Assembly (NCBI RefSeq): GCF_025143985.1
Contig: NZ_CP083564.1
Span: 2,109,501 to 2,173,500, forward strand
Length of the DNA: 64,000 nt
Direction: 5' to 3'
DNA from: Sulfitobacter sp. W027
GTDB taxonomy: Bacteria > Pseudomonadota > Alphaproteobacteria > Rhodobacterales > Rhodobacteraceae
The notes under the pieces are model-generated. The model saw only the letters and a list, made by a program, of their open reading frames with translations, made no database searches and was not told the origin of the DNA. Position numbers and translations under genes: made by a program. Shown piece by piece: positions 37,275 to 45,283 of the stretch (positions are counted from its first letter, which is position 1; the number at the start of each line of letters is the position of its first letter).

Positions 37275-38396
37275 TCAGCCTGCCGGTAGATAGGCCGCGA
37301 TCTCTTTCCCTCTGCCCGCCGCGTAGTCTTGCGCCACTTGGCCCCAGTCGATCAGAGCGGCTTGAGCCCAGTCTGCACTGGCATATTTATCCGACATACC
37401 CGTATCAGCGGCATCCAGCGTCGCCGACTTGCCGTAATCTACGATCCGCTGCCCCTCCTGAAAAGCACCGAGACTTTGGTCCCATCTTTCCCCCTTCAGG
37501 GTCAGCCCCAAAGTCTGGGCGATTGGGTTGTATTCAGCGGTGAACAAGGTGCCAAAACCCTCCGCATAGCGATCCTGCAAAAGCGGAGCGCGGAGGAACT
37601 CCCGATTGAGACTGGCGGGTGCGACGCGAAGCCGGTCCAGATGGGCGCGGCGTTCAAAGCTGCGGGTGAAACTCGGTCGGTCGGCGCGGGTCGGTGCAGA
37701 TTGGTGATTTGTGGCAATGGCCTTTGGCATCACCCTCACGCCACCTCCCGGAGAAAGTTCGACGCTTGCCGTGCGCCCCGAGGCATCGGCGAGCACCAGA
37801 TTATAGGCCATATGCGACGGCACACGCCGCAAAATCTCTAGCGCCTCTGCCACGCTGTCGCAGGTTTCCAATATGTAGCGCAGGATCGTGGTCACGCCAA
37901 AACCGGGACCTGTCTCAGACCGTCCGCCATAGGCAAGTGCCACAGAAAGCCCCGCATCGTTGATACCGTCAGACAGGCCCCAAAGAAACTCCACCATCCC
38001 CATTACAGCGCGGCCCGACCACTCCGTCCTTAGCAGCAGGCCTTCGTTGAGGTCCGGCGACAGGTCATAGTTGCGCAGCAGCCGGACGTCATTTGCGTCC
38101 GCGAAGGCGGCAAGTGAACAGCCGCCCAGATAGGTCGGCGGGCACCAAGTGGACAGGAACCGCGCTGCACGGTCCGAGCTGCCGGCGATCAATACCAGCC
38201 GGTCGTAGATTGGGAGCAGCTCCGGCATATGACGCTGCATGGCCGCGCGGCAGTCCTCTCTGGAGGGGCCTTGGTCGCCCCCGCGGGCCGTGAACCATGC
38301 CTTATAGGCGGGCCATGACCGCTGCCAGCGGGATGCCCATTTGGAGCCGGGGGTGGCTTCGGATACGGCATCGAAGGTCAGTGTCATCCGGGTCAT
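37275..38396 (-). CDS. C45-family Ntn-hydrolase / acyltransferase-like protein
   Basis: A 373-residue protein resembling the acyl-CoA:6-aminopenicillanate acyltransferase (peptidase C45) family of self-cleaving Ntn hydrolases. The likely nucleophile is Cys93 in YLGGCSLAAF, followed by the typical LLRNYDLSP and by EFLWGLSDGINDAGLSVAL. The natural substrate is unknown; relatives act on amides such as N-acyl compounds. ATG 38396 has AAAGGAAG six bases upstream, and begins one base after the stop of the esterase gene (TGATATG), so both are translated together. Confidence 0.75.
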   Translation of the reverse strand: MTRMTLTFDAVSEATPGSKWASRWQRSWPAYKAWFTARGGDQGPSREDCRAAMQRHMPELLPIYDRLVLIAGSSDRAARFLSTWCPPTYLGGCSLAAFADANDVRLLRNYDLSPDLNEGLLLRTEWSGRAVMGMVEFLWGLSDGINDAGLSVALAYGGRSETGPGFGVTTILRYILETCDSVAEALEILRRVPSHMAYNLVLADASGRTASVELSPGGGVRVMPKAIATNHQSAPTRADRPSFTRSFERRAHLDRLRVAPASLNREFLRAPLLQDRYAEGFGTLFTAEYNPIAQTLGLTLKGERWDQSLGAFQEGQRIVDYGKSATLDAADTGMSDKYASADWAQAALIDWGQVAQDYAAGRGKEIAAYLPAG

Positions 38397-38397
38397 A

Positions 38398-39465
38398 TCA
38401 AGCTTCCTTTCGTTGAAAGAAAAAGCGGACCATTTCCGCACTGGCGTCCGGGCCTTTGGGATCAGTGTAAGACCCTTCCGCCTGGCCACCCGACCATGCG
38501 TGGCCAAGACCTGAGACGGTCCAATGTTCAAGGGTGGGCTCCCCGCCCGCTGTCGCGGCACGCAGGACGGAATAGGACCTTCCGCCATGGCTGCCCTGCT
38601 CGACCGTCTCAAGCGTCTGGCCCGGCCCGATGTCCTGAACCTGCCTTACCACCGCCTCGCCGTTCGACGGATGAACGGTCGCGTCCGAGGTGCCGTGGAA
38701 GACAATTGTCGGAATCTGCGATTTCTTCGGCAAGGGCGCTCCCGTCGGCCCTGCCATGGCTGCAAAGGCAGAGGCCACGTCTTTTGCCGACCCATAGGCC
38801 AGACCGGAATGCACGCCGACGGCGGCAAAGACGTCGGGATAGGTCTCACCCAGAATGACAGCCATGGCCGCGCCTGCGGAAAGTCCCGCGACAAAGGTGC
38901 GGTCTTTTGCAATGCCATGGGTTGCGCAAACCTGCTGCACCATCCCCGCAAGGATCGCAGGCTCACCCGCACCGCGGCGTTGATCCCCCCGACTAAACCA
39001 ATTCCAGCAGGACTGCGTATTGTTGCGCCGAGATTGGGCGGGGTAAACCACGATGAAGCGATGCTCTTCGGCCAAACGGTTCATGCCGGTGCCAGCGGCA
39101 AAATCCTCGGGCGTTTGCGTGCAGCCGTGCAGCATAACGACGACGCCACGCGCGCTTTCCGTGGCGGATGAAGGGATATAGGTGCGGAAGCTGCGGCTGC
39201 CCGCCGGACAGGAGAATGTATCGCTGCGAAAACTGGCCCCAACGGGGATGTCGGGCGCCGATGACGCGGGTTGTGAGGTCGTGGCGCCCAGCTTTGACAA
39301 AAGATCGCTGATGGACTGCATGGCAGGCCGTTCTGACGCCTCCCCAAGCTCGGTCGGCGTGGCGAGACCGTGCTGCGCCAAGGTGCGTTGCACCAGATCA
39401 TTGGCAGCCGTCAGGCGTGCATCATTGTTCACCCGGTGCATGGCACCGGTGTTAAAGAGTTTCAT
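38398..39465 (-). CDS. PHB-depolymerase-family esterase
   Basis: A 355-residue alpha/beta hydrolase of the LpqC/PHB depolymerase family. The oxyanion region is VVVMLHGCTQTPEDFA, the lipase box is GLSAGAAMA with Ser196, the acid is in FHGTSDATVHPSN and the histidine in SGLGHAWSGG. No signal peptide is seen, so it is probably cytoplasmic and may act on short polyesters or other acyl esters. ATG 39465 is preferred over 39474 because AAGGA is seven bases before it. Follows the RHH regulator. Confidence 0.82.
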   Translation of the reverse strand: MKLFNTGAMHRVNNDARLTAANDLVQRTLAQHGLATPTELGEASERPAMQSISDLLSKLGATTSQPASSAPDIPVGASFRSDTFSCPAGSRSFRTYIPSSATESARGVVVMLHGCTQTPEDFAAGTGMNRLAEEHRFIVVYPAQSRRNNTQSCWNWFSRGDQRRGAGEPAILAGMVQQVCATHGIAKDRTFVAGLSAGAAMAVILGETYPDVFAAVGVHSGLAYGSAKDVASAFAAMAGPTGAPLPKKSQIPTIVFHGTSDATVHPSNGEAVVRQVQDIGPGQTLETVEQGSHGGRSYSVLRAATAGGEPTLEHWTVSGLGHAWSGGQAEGSYTDPKGPDASAEMVRFFFQRKEA

Positions 39466-39495
39466 CTTGTTCATCCTTGTTATGGGGTGCGCTTC

Positions 39496-39912
39496 TTACT
39501 TGATGCGGTCGGCGAGTGCCTTTTTGATATCCGCGCTGGCCTGTAGAGCCCCCAGCACGGTGATTGATCCGATGGTGTCGAGCGCCAGTTGCGGTGTCAC
39601 GTCCGAGGCAATTCGCGCCAGTCCGACCACTTTGACATGCAGCACCTCTCCGGCCGCTTTAAGCGCTTCGAGATCGGCCACCGTATAATCGCGCAGACCA
39701 AGCTCCATCGTGTGGCGTTCAAGCGATTTGCTGACCACCTCAACATGGCTCTCTAGTTGGTTGCGGATCGCTGTGCGGATCAAATCGCTTCGGTTTGAAT
39801 AGAAGCCTTCCTGCACAAGCAGGTCGATCCGACCCAAATCCACATAGCCAAGGTTGATCGTGATCTTTTCACTATCCGCCGTCTTTTCACGCAGGTGTCG
39901 AATATTGCTCAT
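39496..39912 (-). CDS. Ribbon-helix-helix (CopG-like) transcriptional regulator
   Basis: A 138-residue protein with an N-terminal RHH DNA-binding region (EKITINLGYVDLGRIDLLVQ then FYSNRSDLIRTAIRNQLESH) and a C-terminal domain of unknown role. GGAG is eight bases before ATG 39912. As the first gene before the esterase and C45 genes, with repeats of GGATG in its promoter, it is probably an autoregulator of this operon (inference). Confidence 0.8.
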   Translation of the reverse strand: MSNIRHLREKTADSEKITINLGYVDLGRIDLLVQEGFYSNRSDLIRTAIRNQLESHVEVVSKSLERHTMELGLRDYTVADLEALKAAGEVLHVKVVGLARIASDVTPQLALDTIGSITVLGALQASADIKKALADRIK

Positions 39913-39922
39913 CGTCGATTCT

Positions 39923-39948
39923 CCATCCGTATGGATGGTATATGGATG
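39923..39948 (-). promoter_or_regulatory. Candidate operator and promoter of the RHH operon
   Basis: CCATCCGTATGGATGG (39923-39938) is a near-perfect palindrome followed at once by a further half-site TATGGATG (39941-39948). On the minus strand TTGTTC and CATATA 17 bases apart form a plausible promoter overlapping these half-sites. This is the arrangement expected for RHH autoregulation. Confidence 0.55.
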
Positions 39949-40256
39949 CTATTTGACACAGGAACAAGGTCGGCCTGCAGATAAGTTCTCTTTAAGGGCG
40001 TCCCGAAACCAGACCCGTAGGCACCGAGCCATCTAAAGCGCGGCATTTACTCATTACTTTCGCGAATTAAATCTTTGATCAGATTTGCAGTGAGCGAGAA
40101 AACCAGAATGAACGCGATCAAGGCGGCCCGAGTGGAGAAAAGACGGCCTGCTACTGTTGAGCCGGAGGCAAGCAGCTTTGGGCCAGGCCCCATTTTGGAC
40201 ACTACCGACATTCGTTCTGCACCGCTCTCTCACCCCACCAATTTCCGGAGATTTCA
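39949..40256. other. Intergenic gap, mostly featureless
   Basis: About 300 bases between the divergent RHH operon and the next plus-strand gene. Apart from the RHH promoter elements on its left edge and GGAG before ATG 40257, nothing is recognised. Base composition is less GC-rich than in flanking genes. Confidence 0.5.
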
Positions 40257-40577
40257 ATGGCCAGCAGTTCCTACCCGGTGACGCCGGATGGGCGGTATTT
40301 TTTGGTGAAGGACCGTCTATGGCGTTGCACCAATCCTGCCCTCCCCGAGGCAGAACGTGTGGCGCGTGTCAAAGACCTCATGCAGGCGCGCGCAGCGGTG
40401 AAAAACGCGAAAACGGAGGACGACGTTAGAAAAGCGCGTGACAGGGTGCAGGCAGCCAAGGTGGCACTGGGTGAACGCGGCCCGGTTTGGTGGAATGACG
40501 GTGCGCCAGACGTGAACCGCCATCACCCAAAGAATACACCCTACGCCGCGTGGTGGCGCAGCCTTGCGGGGGATTAG
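40257..40577 (+). CDS. Conserved hypothetical protein, 106 residues
   Basis: A hydrophilic cytoplasmic protein (MASSSYPVTPDGRYFLVKDR at the start), with an internal helical region rich in Lys/Arg/Ala (about residues 35-70) and a tryptophan-rich end VWWNDGAPDVNRHHPKNTPY. GGAG lies six bases upstream. I recall similar uncharacterised proteins in other alphaproteobacteria, but no function. The 3' end overlaps the convergent DUF3253 gene by four bases. Confidence 0.7.
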   Translation: MASSSYPVTPDGRYFLVKDRLWRCTNPALPEAERVARVKDLMQARAAVKNAKTEDDVRKARDRVQAAKVALGERGPVWWNDGAPDVNRHHPKNTPYAAWWRSLAGD

Positions 40578-40837
40578 CTTTTGCTCTTGGCAATGGCAAT
40601 GCGGTAGATGCCGTTGAACGACTTGGGATCGACGCGCTCACCACCCTGCTTGATCACAATCGCCCCTTCACCTTCCAGCCGAATGGCCTGTTCACGAATG
40701 GGATCCATCAAAGGCCGCCATGTCGCCTCATCCTGCCCACCAAGATGTCGGGCAACTTCGGAGGGGCAAATGGTCTTATCCGCTCCCCGCGCTTCTGCAA
40801 GGTCGACGATCGCTGCAGAAATACGCTCAGAGTTCAT
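40574..40837 (-). CDS. DUF3253 small winged-helix-like protein
   Basis: An 87-residue protein with the DUF3253 pattern KTICPSEVARHLGG, WRPLMDPIREQAIRLEGEG and IVIKQGGERVDPKSFNG. The family is uncharacterised; the shape of the pattern suggests a winged helix. AGG lies seven bases before ATG 40837. Confidence 0.8.
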   Translation of the reverse strand: MNSERISAAIVDLAEARGADKTICPSEVARHLGGQDEATWRPLMDPIREQAIRLEGEGAIVIKQGGERVDPKSFNGIYRIAIAKSKS

Positions 40838-41069
40838 CAGGGGACCTCATGTGGCATAGGGTAATATCAATATAGAATGTGCCGCCAAGTCCAGAGTTTG
40901 GCTACTCTGACAGCAAGAGCGCAGACGCTGGAGGGCGTTTCAAACATCAACGAGGCCATTTAAGTTCTTCTGCCTCATGTCATGCAGGTCCGTTTCCTTT
41001 TGGCTCCCGCGGGCTAGGTTGTTTGAGTACCGCGCGATAAATTTTCCGCGCAAGAGCTTTCGGTGCCAG

Positions 41070-41270
41070 ATGAGAGAGACCCAGATGACTGTTCCCAAAT
41101 CCCTTCAAGAACCTTCGAAACGCGAGACAATCGCCGAGCGCACCAGTGCCGCCGCGATAGAAATCATTGATAAGGAAACAAGCCAGCGACAGAAAAAGAC
41201 CGCTCGGCTGCGAGAAGCCCGACTAAAGCAAGAGCAGGCTCGTGAGCCCAAACCGTCGAAGTCGGCTTAA
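41070..41270 (+). CDS. Small charged protein, function unknown
   Basis: A 66-residue hydrophilic protein, predicted mostly helical (ASAAAIEIIDKE-like and QRQKKTARLREARLKQEQAR). Start is uncertain: ATG 41070 or ATG 41085, the latter with GAGAGAG upstream and giving 61 residues. Short Lys/Arg-rich proteins of this style are common in alphaproteobacteria with no assigned role. Confidence 0.45.
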   Translation: MRETQMTVPKSLQEPSKRETIAERTSAAAIEIIDKETSQRQKKTARLREARLKQEQAREPKPSKSA

Positions 41271-41746
41271 CTAACACGCGCCGTCAGCCTTACTGAGACC
41301 GTCTGAAAGTTGGTCGGCTGAAAGTTGGTCGGCGCGTTTTTCACTGGTCGTATATCGAAGCCTCCCCGCTCGGGACGAAAGGCGCAGCGATCAGCCAGTC
41401 GCGGCAGCTCTAGACGTTTTGGCAAGGTCTTTGGTGCCCCCTCACCCATCAACGGTTAGTGGCCCGGATGGCGTTAAGCACCCGAGGAAACACGCCTCAC
41501 AAACCCTCTGCAATTCCTAATCCCTCATATGTGGCTTACCGAAAGCAGTTGTCTCCCCGGCGCGCAGCATGTCGTGAACGCGGGATCAATGTCGTTTAGG
41601 GCGTTCAAACTCGAAACGCTCCGGAGTTGCTTGTCCTCGGCACGCATCCCCCAAAAATTGCCCCCACTCATCGAAAACCTATGAAAAACGGCCCGCCTTT
41701 CAGCGCGCCGTTCAAGCAAGTATTCTATAGTATCGAGCGTCCCAAT
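41271..41746. other. Intergenic gap with a short tandem repeat
   Basis: About 475 bases without a convincing gene. Open frames on the minus strand (61 and 64 codons) lack ribosome-binding sites and recognisable products. The only clear structure is the 15-bp duplication at 41303-41332. It may be eroded coding sequence. Confidence 0.5.
41303..41332. repeat. Perfect tandem duplication of a 15-mer
   Basis: CTGAAAGTTGGTCGG occurs twice back to back (41303-41317 and 41318-41332) without mismatch. It is outside any supported gene and looks like recent slippage or microduplication. Confidence 0.9.
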
Positions 41747-41941
41747 TTACTCGGTCCTTGAAACCTTCTTCACCCCTTTAACCGCCAGTCGACCTGCGCC
41801 GACCGTGCCTTTGACCGCGGTTTTGGCGACGAAACCGGTTGCCCCCACGGTGTTGTCCACGACCTGTTCCGTGGAGCAGGCAGAGACAGCGGCCAGCGCG
41901 CTGATCATTGCGGCGGTAAGTACTGCTTTTGCATTCAACAT
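41747..41941 (-). CDS. Small entericidin-like or unknown lipoprotein
   Basis: A 64-residue lipoprotein: signal peptide MLNAKAVLTAAMISALAAVS with the cleavage region AVSACST, then a short basic and glycine-rich tail (GATGFVAKTAVKGTVGAGRL). AAAGGAA is six bases before ATG 41941. It is divergent from the LysR regulator, with a LysR-type site in between, so it may be the regulator's target (inference). Confidence 0.7.
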   Translation of the reverse strand: MLNAKAVLTAAMISALAAVSACSTEQVVDNTVGATGFVAKTAVKGTVGAGRLAVKGVKKVSRTE

Positions 41942-42006
41942 AGTCAGGTTCCTTTTCTCATCTCGTGCTTTCGCCTTGCTGATCCCTACATAAATGCATT
42001 GATGTA

Positions 42007-42027
42007 ATTCTAATAACGAATAAGAAT
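42007..42027. promoter_or_regulatory. LysR-type T-N11-A box between lipoprotein and LysR genes
   Basis: ATTCT (42007-42011) and AGAAT (42023-42027) form a perfect inverted repeat with 11 bases between, the classic LTTR recognition layout. It lies 35 bases upstream of the LysR start and 66 bases upstream of the divergent lipoprotein start. Confidence 0.6.
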
Positions 42028-42061
42028 GATGCTTGAGACGCGATACACTTATGGATGATTG

Positions 42062-42991
42062 ATGGACATAACACTGATCAAGACCTTCCTTGAGGTTGCC
42101 AACACCGGTTCCTTCGTGGCGGCGCGGGATCGGCTTTTTGTGACGCAGTCGGCCATCAGCCTGCGCATTCAGCGCCTTGAGGACAGTTTGGGGCATCAGT
42201 TGTTCACCCGCTCAAAAGCGGGCGCGATTTTAACGGCTGAGGGCCAGCAGTTCGAACCCTATGCCCTGAGCCTTTTAAAGATCTGGGAAGAAGCGCGGCA
42301 GAAGATTTCCATCCCGGAGGGCTATTCCCGGGCACTCAGCATCGGGGCGCAGTATTCGCTTTGGCCCGGCTTGGGCTTTCGTTGGCTTGATGCGCTTCAG
42401 ACCACGATGCCCGAGTTGAGCGTGCATGCCGAGGTGGGCATGACGGATCGCATCACCCGCTTTCTAGTCGAAGGGGTTATTCAAGCGGCGCTCCTTTATA
42501 CGCCTCAGCTTCGGCCCGGTCTGATCGTCGAACCCGCCTTGGACGATGAGCTGATCCTCGTGGCCTCCTACCCCGACGCAACGCTGGACAACCTCACAGA
42601 TTACGTCTCTGTTGAATGGGGGCCGGAGTTCACCCATGCCCTTGCGGTCGCCCTGCCTCACCTCACCGATTCCGGGCGCTCGCTGGCTCTGGGTGCTCTT
42701 TCGATGGAGTATATCGTCAACCGACGCGCCGCAGGTTTCCTGCCGGCCAGATCGGTCAAACGCTATTTGAGCGAAGAAAAATTGCACGTTGTGGCGGATG
42801 CGCCACGGTTTCCCTACCCCTCTTGGGTGGTTTGGCGGGACGATATTGACGAAGAGCTGGCAGAGTTGGCGCGCTCTACATTGAAGGTCGTCGTACAGGC
42901 GGCTGAAAAGGACCAAGAATCTCTTGTGGACGAATTGTCCACCATGGAAGATTACGAACCCGCCTTTGCACCCCAAATCACAAACGAGTAA
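42062..42991 (+). CDS. LysR-family transcriptional regulator
   Basis: A 309-residue regulator with an N-terminal winged helix-turn-helix (MDITLIKTFLEVANTGSFVA, then RDRLFVTQSAISLRIQRLED) and a periplasmic-binding-like effector domain (about residues 90-300). The effector is unknown. ATG 42062 matches the conserved LysR start. The C-terminal tail is longer and more acidic than usual (AAEKDQESLVDELSTMEDYE). Nearby candidates for control are the divergent lipoprotein and the DUF481 gene downstream. Confidence 0.92.
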   Translation: MDITLIKTFLEVANTGSFVAARDRLFVTQSAISLRIQRLEDSLGHQLFTRSKAGAILTAEGQQFEPYALSLLKIWEEARQKISIPEGYSRALSIGAQYSLWPGLGFRWLDALQTTMPELSVHAEVGMTDRITRFLVEGVIQAALLYTPQLRPGLIVEPALDDELILVASYPDATLDNLTDYVSVEWGPEFTHALAVALPHLTDSGRSLALGALSMEYIVNRRAAGFLPARSVKRYLSEEKLHVVADAPRFPYPSWVVWRDDIDEELAELARSTLKVVVQAAEKDQESLVDELSTMEDYEPAFAPQITNE

Positions 42992-43005
42992 TTATCGTTT
43001 TATCT

Positions 43006-43023
43006 ATAATTCATTCGAATTAT
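43006..43023. promoter_or_regulatory. Palindrome ATAATTC-N4-GAATTAT upstream of the DUF481 gene
   Basis: A perfect 7-bp inverted repeat with 4 bases between, 95 bases upstream of ATG 43118 and 15 bases past the LysR stop. The AT-rich arms contrast with the GC-rich surroundings. It could be an operator; the AATTC/GAATT core partly resembles the ATTCT/AGAAT arms upstream of the LysR gene. Confidence 0.4.
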
Positions 43024-43117
43024 CCTCACGACGTCGACAGAGGTACACCCGCACCCAGCAGAGATGCCTTCGAACCAGTCCCGGTTCGGATCACTTCTTT
43101 TGGGGAAGGATTGACCC

Positions 43118-43972
43118 ATGAACACTCTCGCAAAACTTGCCACCGTTTCGACTCTGGCGCTGATCATCGCTGCACCTGTATCAGCCCAAAGCACATTGAC
43201 CGGCGTGACCGCGCTGAATGATGAAATCGACGATATCACAACGCAGGTTGAGCGCGACCAGCGCCGCGGCGAAGATGCTGACCGCTTTGGGCCCAATGGT
43301 GTGGCACAGGGCTGGCGCGGGTCTTTTGCGCTGACAGCCTCTGGCACCTCAGGCAACACCGACAACGGTGAAGTGGCCGGTGCGGGCCGCTTGACCTATG
43401 GCATCGGCGACTGGAACCACCTTATCGGCTTTGCGGTAGAATATGGCGAAGCAAATGGCACAAAGAACGAAGAGAAGTTCTTTGGCACCTATGAGGCCAG
43501 CCGCTACTTCACGCCAGAATTCTACATGTTCGGGATTGGCCGCTTCCAATATGACGGGCTGCTGACCGACAACTCTGGCACCATCCTGCCCGGTTCGGAA
43601 ACCGACGCCTTCCTCGGCTTTGGTCCCGGCTACCGCGTGCTGAGCGAGCCGAACCACACTTGGCGCGTTCAGGCTGGCCCCGGTGCCCGTTACTACAAAG
43701 ACGCGACCGGCGATTCTGACACCGAAGTCGGTTTTATCGTGTCTTCGCGCTACTACTATGCGCTGACCGACACGGTTTCGTTTACCAATGACACCGACGT
43801 TCTTGGCTCTGAAACAAACACGATCGTTTCGAACGATGCTGGCGTCAATTTCAAGGTGTCCAACAACCTCTCGACACGTGTCAGCTATCGTACGGACTAC
43901 AACACCGATCCGACTGCCGGCCTCAAGTCGACCGACAACACCATCGGCCTGTCGCTGGTGATGGGCTTCTAA
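43118..43972 (+). CDS. DUF481 outer-membrane protein (YdiY-like)
   Basis: A 284-residue beta-barrel protein with signal peptide ending in APVSAQS. After a short helical linker (TGVTALNDEIDDITTQVERD) the DUF481 barrel begins at GWRGSFALTASGTSGNTDNG and ends in the C-terminal aromatic IGLSLVMGF typical for outer-membrane insertion. Relatives are described as salt-induced outer-membrane proteins. GGGGAAGGA precedes the start and a strong terminator follows, so it is monocistronic. Confidence 0.9.
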   Translation: MNTLAKLATVSTLALIIAAPVSAQSTLTGVTALNDEIDDITTQVERDQRRGEDADRFGPNGVAQGWRGSFALTASGTSGNTDNGEVAGAGRLTYGIGDWNHLIGFAVEYGEANGTKNEEKFFGTYEASRYFTPEFYMFGIGRFQYDGLLTDNSGTILPGSETDAFLGFGPGYRVLSEPNHTWRVQAGPGARYYKDATGDSDTEVGFIVSSRYYYALTDTVSFTNDTDVLGSETNTIVSNDAGVNFKVSNNLSTRVSYRTDYNTDPTAGLKSTDNTIGLSLVMGF

Positions 43973-44026
43973 ATACAAAGCGACGCCATAGGTAGGTACT
44001 ACCTCGTACTACCAACGGCCAATCTG

Positions 44027-44059
44027 AACAGAGAATGGGGAAACCCGTTCTCTGTTTTT
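44027..44059 (+). terminator. Rho-independent terminator after the DUF481 gene
   Basis: A 13-bp stem (44027-44039 with 44044-44056, one G.T pair) capped by a GAAA tetraloop and followed by a T-run (GTTTTTG). It lies 54 bases after the stop codon. Confidence 0.93.
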
Positions 44060-44164
44060 GCTTTGAGCGTCAGAAAAAGCACCGCAGCTGGGCAAGATTT
44101 CCGTTGGTAAGATCGTCTGGATTGGCACTTGGTTGCCCTAACCCATAGGGAGGAAACAAGATGA

Positions 44165-45283
44165 TCAATCTCTGCCGGGCGCGTCACCGGAAGACATCTG
44201 AAAGGTAAAGCACGTTACATCCTCGTCAGACTGGATACTCATGCCTCCATGATGCGCCTTGGCAATCTCTGACGCGATGTGAAGACCCAGTCCCAGCCCC
44301 TTGCGATAGTTACTTTCATCTCCTCGGTCGAATGGATCAAACAGCCTTTTCTGCGTCTCTGCCGAAATTTGCGGGCCGTGATTGCACACGTTGATTTTCA
44401 ACCCGTTGTTCGCAAAAGTTACGGCGTCCACGGTGACAGGGCGCTCTGTGTCGCCATGCGTCAGCGCATTGCCAAGAAGATTCGAGACCAACTGCCCGAT
44501 ACGCTGCGCATCGCATTCGACATCGTGCCCGATGTTCAAACTCAGTTTAAGGTCCCTGTCGGGATGTACCGCACGCAATTCTTCGACGGCCTGTCGGATC
44601 GCGGGTTCAAGATCGCCCACCCCCAGATCAAGTTCTATCCCGCTGCCCAAGCGTTCCCGCGCGTAATCGAGAACGTTTTCAATAAGGCGCTCCATGCGAT
44701 GAACGCTGCCCTGCATGAGCTGCAAAAGCTCTGCCTTCTTGTCTTTCGGAGGGTTCCGGGAAAGGGCGCGGATGCCTGCGTAAAAGGCAGCCACAGGATT
44801 TCGAAGATCGTGACCCAAGATGGCCACAAACTGTTCGCGCAATTCGCCTTGTTTTTGAGCGATCGACAAACGCGCTTCGGTCTCGGCCCGGGCCTCCAGC
44901 AGGTCGCGTTCGAAATTGCGCCGCCGCTCTGACCTGAGAAGGACCATTTGGGTCATCCGACTTTGGCCTGTGCCGCGCGCGGTTGCGCTGATCATAACGG
45001 GAATGTTCTCACCAGTGCGAGAGGATAGGTCCAGGCTGACCCCCGAAACTTCACCATGTAGATGAAGAAGCGGGAGCACGCTGGTTTCGAATACGACGCG
45101 ACTTGCGATGCTGAAAAGCGCGGTCACATGGGTCCCGACAATCGCTGAACCGGGGGTGGCGAGCCAGTCAGAGAGCTTCGGGTTCGCAGTTTGGATACGC
45201 CCTTCTGCATCGATGGAGATGTAGCCGCAGGGGGCGGCATCAAACCATTCGCCGGGTGCCGCCTTGGCATTGTCCGACGACAT
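44165..45283 (-). CDS. PAS-domain sensor histidine kinase
   Basis: A 372-residue soluble kinase without membrane helices. A PAS domain (about residues 12-115, WFDAAPCGYISIDAEGRIQT) is followed by a coiled coil (118-150), the dimerisation box with His158 in AILGHDLRNPVAA, and an ATPase domain with N box LVSNLLGNALTHG and G boxes FDRGDESNYRKGLGLGL. No response regulator lies beside it. Its ATG directly follows the stop of the RsbQ-like gene (TAGATG), so the two must be made together; the PAS domain is the likely docking or sensing site for the hydrolase partner (inference from RsbQ-RsbP). Confidence 0.9.
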   Translation of the reverse strand: MSSDNAKAAPGEWFDAAPCGYISIDAEGRIQTANPKLSDWLATPGSAIVGTHVTALFSIASRVVFETSVLPLLHLHGEVSGVSLDLSSRTGENIPVMISATARGTGQSRMTQMVLLRSERRRNFERDLLEARAETEARLSIAQKQGELREQFVAILGHDLRNPVAAFYAGIRALSRNPPKDKKAELLQLMQGSVHRMERLIENVLDYARERLGSGIELDLGVGDLEPAIRQAVEELRAVHPDRDLKLSLNIGHDVECDAQRIGQLVSNLLGNALTHGDTERPVTVDAVTFANNGLKINVCNHGPQISAETQKRLFDPFDRGDESNYRKGLGLGLHIASEIAKAHHGGMSIQSDEDVTCFTFQMSSGDAPGRD

